A program made the position numbers and the translations under genes. The notes beneath the pieces were generated by a model, which had not been told where the DNA came from, made no database searches, and was given only the letters and a program-made list of their open reading frames with translations. Below are positions 52,273 through 55,973 of a DNA stretch of 55,973 nucleotides, one piece after another (within the stretch, counting starts at the first letter, position 1; each line of letters starts with the position of its first letter). This DNA comes from Kangiellaceae bacterium (GTDB taxonomy: Bacteria > Pseudomonadota > Gammaproteobacteria > Enterobacterales > Kangiellaceae). The stretch is taken from positions 1 through 55,973 of the forward strand of contig JABXIQ010000020.1 in NCBI GenBank assembly GCA_013373015.1, in the 5' to 3' direction.

Positions 52273-53457
52273 TTAAGCAGTTTCTCGCGCTCTTTGTTCA
52301 AGTATTGCAACTGCAGGCAACTCTTTACCTTCTAAAAATTCTAAGAAAGCTCCGCCACCAGTAGAAATATAAGAAACTTTATCTTTGATACCATATTTAT
52401 CAACCGCAGCTACAGTGTCACCACCGCCTGCAATTGAAAAAGCCTGGCTGTTGGCAATTGCACGAGAAATTATTTCAGTGCCCTTGCCAAATTGGTCAAA
52501 TTCAAAAACACCAACTGGGCCATTCCAAACAATGGTTTTTGCTTCGGCCAAAATCTTTGCAAGGTGTTCGGCCGACTTTTCACCGATATCAAAAATCATA
52601 TCGTCATCTGCAACTTCAGAAACTGATTTAGCTTCTGCTGCTGCACTTTCTGAAAACTCTTTACCTGTAACTACATCTACTGGAACTGGAATCTCGCCAC
52701 CATTCGCTTGTGCTTGCTCTATCAACCGCTTGGCTTCTGGAATTAAATCCTCTTCATACAAAGACTTTCCTACTTTATGCCCGGTGGCAGCGATAAAAGT
52801 ATTAGCAATTCCGCCACCCACAATTAATTGATCAACAATTCCAGATAGCTTTTCTAACACTGTGAGTTTAGTCGAAACTTTTGACCCACCAACAATTGCC
52901 ACCATGGGGCGCGCAGGATTATCCAAAGCTTTACCTAATGCTTCTAATTCTCCAGCTAATAATAAACCGGCACAAGCAATTGGAGCAAATTTTGCCACGC
53001 CATGAGTAGATGCTTGCGCACGATGCGCCGTACCAAATGCATCATGGACAAAAACGTCACAAAGATCGGCATACATTTTTGCTAAACGATCATCATTAGC
53101 CTTTTCACCTACATTGCAACGAACATTTTCAAAAACGACCACTTCGCCTTGCTCAAGCTCAACACCATTAAGGTATTCGCTGACCAAACGTACAGGGACA
53201 TCTAAATTATCATTTAAATAATCAGCAACGATTTGCATCGAATCTTTTTCGGTTAACACCCCTTCGGTAGGACGACCACGATGAGACATCACCATAACTT
53301 TAGCACCTTTTTCTAAAGCCAGCTTTATGGTGGGAATTGAGGCCTGAATACGTGCATCACTGGTGATGACGCCATCTTTCACCGGGACATTCAGATCTTC
53401 ACGAATAAGCACACGCTTTCCATTCAAATCCAAATCAGCCATTCGTAAAACATTCAT
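52273..53457 (-). CDS. pgk: Phosphoglycerate kinase
   Basis: 394 residues. [15 protein letters not shown] at the N-terminus, [25 protein letters not shown], and the C-terminal nucleotide region GGSKVSTKL and [16 protein letters not shown] 53457 is chosen (AGG 9 nt upstream; matches the E. coli start pattern M-V-x-x-M-x-D-L-D-L). It transfers phosphate from 1,3-bisphosphoglycerate to ADP. It follows gapA at a 205-nt distance that contains a large inverted repeat. Confidence 0.96.
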   Translation of the reverse strand: MNVLRMADLDLNGKRVLIREDLNVPVKDGVITSDARIQASIPTIKLALEKGAKVMVMSHRGRPTEGVLTEKDSMQIVADYLNDNLDVPVRLVSEYLNGVELEQGEVVVFENVRCNVGEKANDDRLAKMYADLCDVFVHDAFGTAHRAQASTHGVAKFAPIACAGLLLAGELEALGKALDNPARPMVAIVGGSKVSTKLTVLEKLSGIVDQLIVGGGIANTFIAATGHKVGKSLYEEDLIPEAKRLIEQAQANGGEIPVPVDVVTGKEFSESAAAEAKSVSEVADDDMIFDIGEKSAEHLAKILAEAKTIVWNGPVGVFEFDQFGKGTEIISRAIANSQAFSIAGGGDTVAAVDKYGIKDKVSYISTGGGAFLEFLEGKELPAVAILEQRARETA

Positions 53458-53575
53458 GTCTTAGAACCTTTTATAAAAAAATTTAATATCTTAAAACACA
53501 AAAGACTTTCCGAAAAAAGCCTTTGAACTTATCTAATCACTAATTTAACAAACTATTATTGTGTTTAGACGCGGC

Positions 53576-53635
53576 GCAATCATTTTAGATTAGCGAATAG
53601 TACTCAAGTACATGAGCGAAAACTAAAATGATTGC
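53576..53635. repeat. Long inverted repeat between gapA and pgk
   Basis: GCAATCATTTTAG and CTAAAATGATTGC are perfect 13-bp arms separated by 34 nt that contain a smaller GTACT/AGTAC hairpin. There is no T tract, so it is not a standard terminator. It could be an RNA processing or stabilising element in the gapA-pgk transcript or a dispersed intergenic repeat. Confidence 0.75.
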
Positions 53636-53662
53636 AACAAAGTATTAACCAATAATAGGCAG

Positions 53663-54664
53663 TTAAACAGACATCATCTTTATGGCAACGTCCAACATGC
53701 GATTCGAGAAACCCCACTCGTTGTCATACCAAGTAACCACTTTAACTAAGTTACCATTCATCACACGAGTTTGACCTGCATCAAAAGTTGAAGACGCTGG
53801 ACTGTGATTGAAATCGATTGATACTAGTGGCTCATCGTTGTAGCACAACACATGACCATCAGCCGCCTTCTTAACAATTTCATTGATTTCTTCTGCTGAA
53901 GTATCGCGTGCAGCTTCGAATGTTAAATCTACACAGGAAACATTAATGGTTGGAACACGCATTGCAAAACCGTCCATGACACCATTTAATTCAGGCAGAA
54001 CTAAACCTACAGCTTTCGCAGCACCCGTTTTAGTTGGGATAATGCTTTGAGCTGCGGCACGCGCGCGACGTAAATCTTTATGTTGGTTATCAATTAATTT
54101 TTGATCGTTAGTGTAAGCATGAATAGTGTTCACTAAACCAGACTTGATACCAACCGTATCATTCAATACTTTTGCTAATGGCGCTAAGCAGTTTGTCGTA
54201 CAAGAAGCATTAGAAACTACACGATGCTCTGGTTTTAAGATGTCATCGTTAACACCATAAACTACAGTCGCATCAACATCTTCCGCACCTGGTGCTGAAA
54301 TTAATACTTTTTTCGCACCACCTTTGAAGTGTTTTGAGGCGCCAGCTTGATCTTTGAAAACACCTGTACATTCGAAAACCACATCAACTTCTTGTTCGCC
54401 CCAAGGAATAAGCTCTGGGTTACGCTCGGCGTATAATTTGATTTTATCGCCATTAACGATCATATGTTCGCCATCAGTGGTTACATCGGCATTGAAACGA
54501 CCATGTGTCGTATCATACTTAGTCAAATGCACCGTAGTTTCCGCTGGATGCGATGAATTAATTGCCACCACTTGAATGCGGTCACGGTAACCGTGCTCAT
54601 AAATCGCACGCAAAGCTGTACGTCCAATACGACCATAACCATTAATTGCAACTTTAACTGTCAT
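53663..54664 (-). CDS. gapA: Glyceraldehyde-3-phosphate dehydrogenase
   Basis: 333 residues. NAD fold [14 protein letters not shown], catalytic Cys155 in [12 protein letters not shown], and [15 protein letters not shown] near the end. It produces 1,3-bisphosphoglycerate from glyceraldehyde-3-phosphate with NAD+ and phosphate. It follows tkt by 38 nt and precedes pgk, the widespread tkt-gap-pgk-fba order. Confidence 0.96.
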   Translation of the reverse strand: MTVKVAINGYGRIGRTALRAIYEHGYRDRIQVVAINSSHPAETTVHLTKYDTTHGRFNADVTTDGEHMIVNGDKIKLYAERNPELIPWGEQEVDVVFECTGVFKDQAGASKHFKGGAKKVLISAPGAEDVDATVVYGVNDDILKPEHRVVSNASCTTNCLAPLAKVLNDTVGIKSGLVNTIHAYTNDQKLIDNQHKDLRRARAAAQSIIPTKTGAAKAVGLVLPELNGVMDGFAMRVPTINVSCVDLTFEAARDTSAEEINEIVKKAADGHVLCYNDEPLVSIDFNHSPASSTFDAGQTRVMNGNLVKVVTWYDNEWGFSNRMLDVAIKMMSV

Positions 54665-54702
54665 TTTAATCTCCGATCTTGCTCAAAGCTCGTTAAAACT
54701 AA

Positions 54703-55973
54703 TTATAAAATTTCTTCGGCTACAGCGACTACATTGTCCACTGTAAAACCAAAATGTTCGAATAGCTCGCCCGCTGGCGCCGACTCACCAAAACTATTCA
54801 TGCCAACAATACGTCCATCTAAACCAACATATTTGTACCAATAATCCGCAATTGCCGCCTCTACCGCCACACGAGCCAATACATCACTTGGTAAAACGCT
54901 TTCACGGTATGCCGCATCTTGCGCTTCAAAGGTGTCAGTTGATGGCATTGAAACGACACGAACTTGCTTACCTTTTGCGCTTAACTCTTTAGCCGCGTTA
55001 ACTGCTAACTCAACTTCAGAGCCAGTTGCGATAAAAATTAATTCAGGCTTTTCAGCACTATCAACCAATATATACCCACCACGAGCAACATTATCCAGCT
55101 GTTGGTTATCACGCTCTTGATGTGCTAAATTTTGACGGCTTAAACTTAATGCGGTTGGACCATCACGACGCTCAATGGCTGCTTTCCAAGCCACCGCAGT
55201 TTCCACCGCATCACAAGGACGCCACACTGACATGTTTGGCGTTAGACGCATATTGGCGAGTTGCTCAATAGGTTGATGGGTTGGGCCATCTTCGCCCAAA
55301 CCAATGGAATCATGGGTAAATACATAAATTGCTTGCTGCTTCATCAAAGCCGCCATACGCAATGCATTACGAGCATACTCCATAAAAATCAGGAAAGTAC
55401 CGCCATAAGGCATGAAACCACCGTGTAAAGCCATTCCATTCATGATCGCGCACATACCAAACTCGCGCACACCATAATAAAGGTAATTACCGCTCGCATC
55501 TTTTGCTTCGATACCTTTTGAAGTTTGACTAATAGTCAAATTAGAACCCGCTAAGTCCGCTGAGCCACCAACCATCTCAGGAAGTAATGGCGAATAGGCA
55601 TTTAAGGCCATTTGTGAAGCCTTACGACTTGCCACTACAGGACCCTCAGCTTGCAATTTTTCAATATATGCTTGCGCTTGCTCAGCAAAATCTTCTGGCA
55701 AACGGTTATTCAAGCGACGCTCTAATTCTACTGCTAATTGCGGATGTGCTTCTTTATAAGCAACAAACTTGTCATTCCAATTAGCTTCAGCACTTTGTCC
55801 AGCTTCCCGTGCATTCCATTGGCTAGCTATTTCTGAAGGAATTTCAAACGCGGGATATGGCCAATTCAACTTCTCACGCACTAATGCAATTTCATCGTCG
55901 CCTAATGGTGCGCCGTGGCAATCTTCTTTACCTTGTTTATTCGGCGAACCAAAACCAATAATGGTTTTACAAC
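54703..55973 (-). CDS. tkt: Transketolase, 5' truncated by the window edge
   Basis: The reading frame is open to the window edge; the coding strand begins outside it. The visible 423 residues start with [28 protein letters not shown] and include [30 protein letters not shown] (thiamine-diphosphate region) and [17 protein letters not shown]. An internal GTG at 55881 is not the true start. It transfers two-carbon units in the pentose phosphate pathway. It is upstream of gapA in the same direction. Confidence 0.96.
   Translation of the reverse strand, partial: CKTIIGFGSPNKQGKEDCHGAPLGDDEIALVREKLNWPYPAFEIPSEIASQWNAREAGQSAEANWNDKFVAYKEAHPQLAVELERRLNNRLPEDFAEQAQAYIEKLQAEGPVVASRKASQMALNAYSPLLPEMVGGSADLAGSNLTISQTSKGIEAKDASGNYLYYGVREFGMCAIMNGMALHGGFMPYGGTFLIFMEYARNALRMAALMKQQAIYVFTHDSIGLGEDGPTHQPIEQLANMRLTPNMSVWRPCDAVETAVAWKAAIERRDGPTALSLSRQNLAHQERDNQQLDNVARGGYILVDSAEKPELIFIATGSEVELAVNAAKELSAKGKQVRVVSMPSTDTFEAQDAAYRESVLPSDVLARVAVEAAIADYWYKYVGLDGRIVGMNSFGESAPAGELFEHFGFTVDNVVAVAEEIL

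Noticed and set aside
1-55973. tRNA, rRNA, CRISPR, prophage or IS elements
   Set aside because: I saw no cloverleaf with an intact T-arm motif, no direct repeats with uniform spacers, no transposase or integrase signature and no terminal repeats flanking a gene.

Overview
The window is a continuous stretch of chromosome from a free-living, AT-rich gammaproteobacterium. The evidence is the gene content and gene order: ridA-trmH beside oxyR-recG, ygfB-pepP-ubiH-ubiI divergent from zapA, 6S RNA, ygfA, rppH/mutH, a marine-proteobacterial sortase with its vWA partner, and a PrsK/PrsR two-component pair. The set looks like Kangiellaceae (Kangiella or Aliikangiella), but that assignment is an inference from gene content. 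No rRNA, tRNA, CRISPR array, prophage or insertion sequence was found.

Layout. 1-7.3 kb: end of ridA, trmH, a DUF418 membrane protein, a rhodanese-methyltransferase fusion, oxyR, recG and mdh. 7.3-14.2 kb is more accessory: a secreted M23 peptidase, a decayed copy of the 3' end of mdh, a TetR/alpha-beta-hydrolase pair, an ECF-type sigma factor with a small membrane partner, a membrane methyltransferase, a GNAT acetyltransferase and YccF. 14.2-18.3 kb: a SIMPL protein, a VIT/vWA sortase target with its class GN sortase, and a small secreted protein. 18.4-24.4 kb: folA, thyA, lgt, a TSUP transporter, a TANGO2-like protein, a DUF938 methyltransferase, rppH and mutH. 24.4-27.6 kb: a four-gene operon that is the most notable find, a split borosin RiPP cassette (73-aa precursor and backbone N-methyltransferase) followed by two paralogous exported TPR proteins. 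27.7-32.6 kb: glycine cleavage genes gcvT, gcvH and gcvP, separated by terminators. 32.6-36.2 kb: a palindrome-rich patch with a small membrane gene, then a Fur-box-controlled ferric ABC binding protein and permease. 36.2-44.4 kb: ubiI, a membrane-anchored unknown protein, ubiH, pepP and ygfB in one direction, then a TIGR02449 coiled-coil protein, zapA, ssrS, ygfA, an EVE protein and rpiA in the other. 44.5-51 kb: prsR, prsK, a discrete acyl carrier protein, serA and an unusual membrane-anchored response-regulator protein. 51-56 kb: fba, pgk, gapA and tkt (truncated by the window edge).

How the parts work together. Central carbon enzymes (tkt, gapA, pgk, fba, rpiA, mdh) and one-carbon metabolism (gcvTHP, serA, folA, thyA, ygfA) dominate the conserved parts. 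Cell-envelope functions (lgt, sortase pair, M23 peptidase, PrsK/PrsR) and quinone synthesis (ubiH, ubiI) make up much of the rest. Two sites with the same GTGAAC-N18-GTCTTTATAGTA architecture, one just upstream of the ECF sigma gene and one upstream of the mdh remnant, suggest an autoregulated sigma factor whose promoter logic can be read directly from this window. The borosin operon is bounded upstream by the gcvP terminator and has precursor and methyltransferase 1 nt apart.
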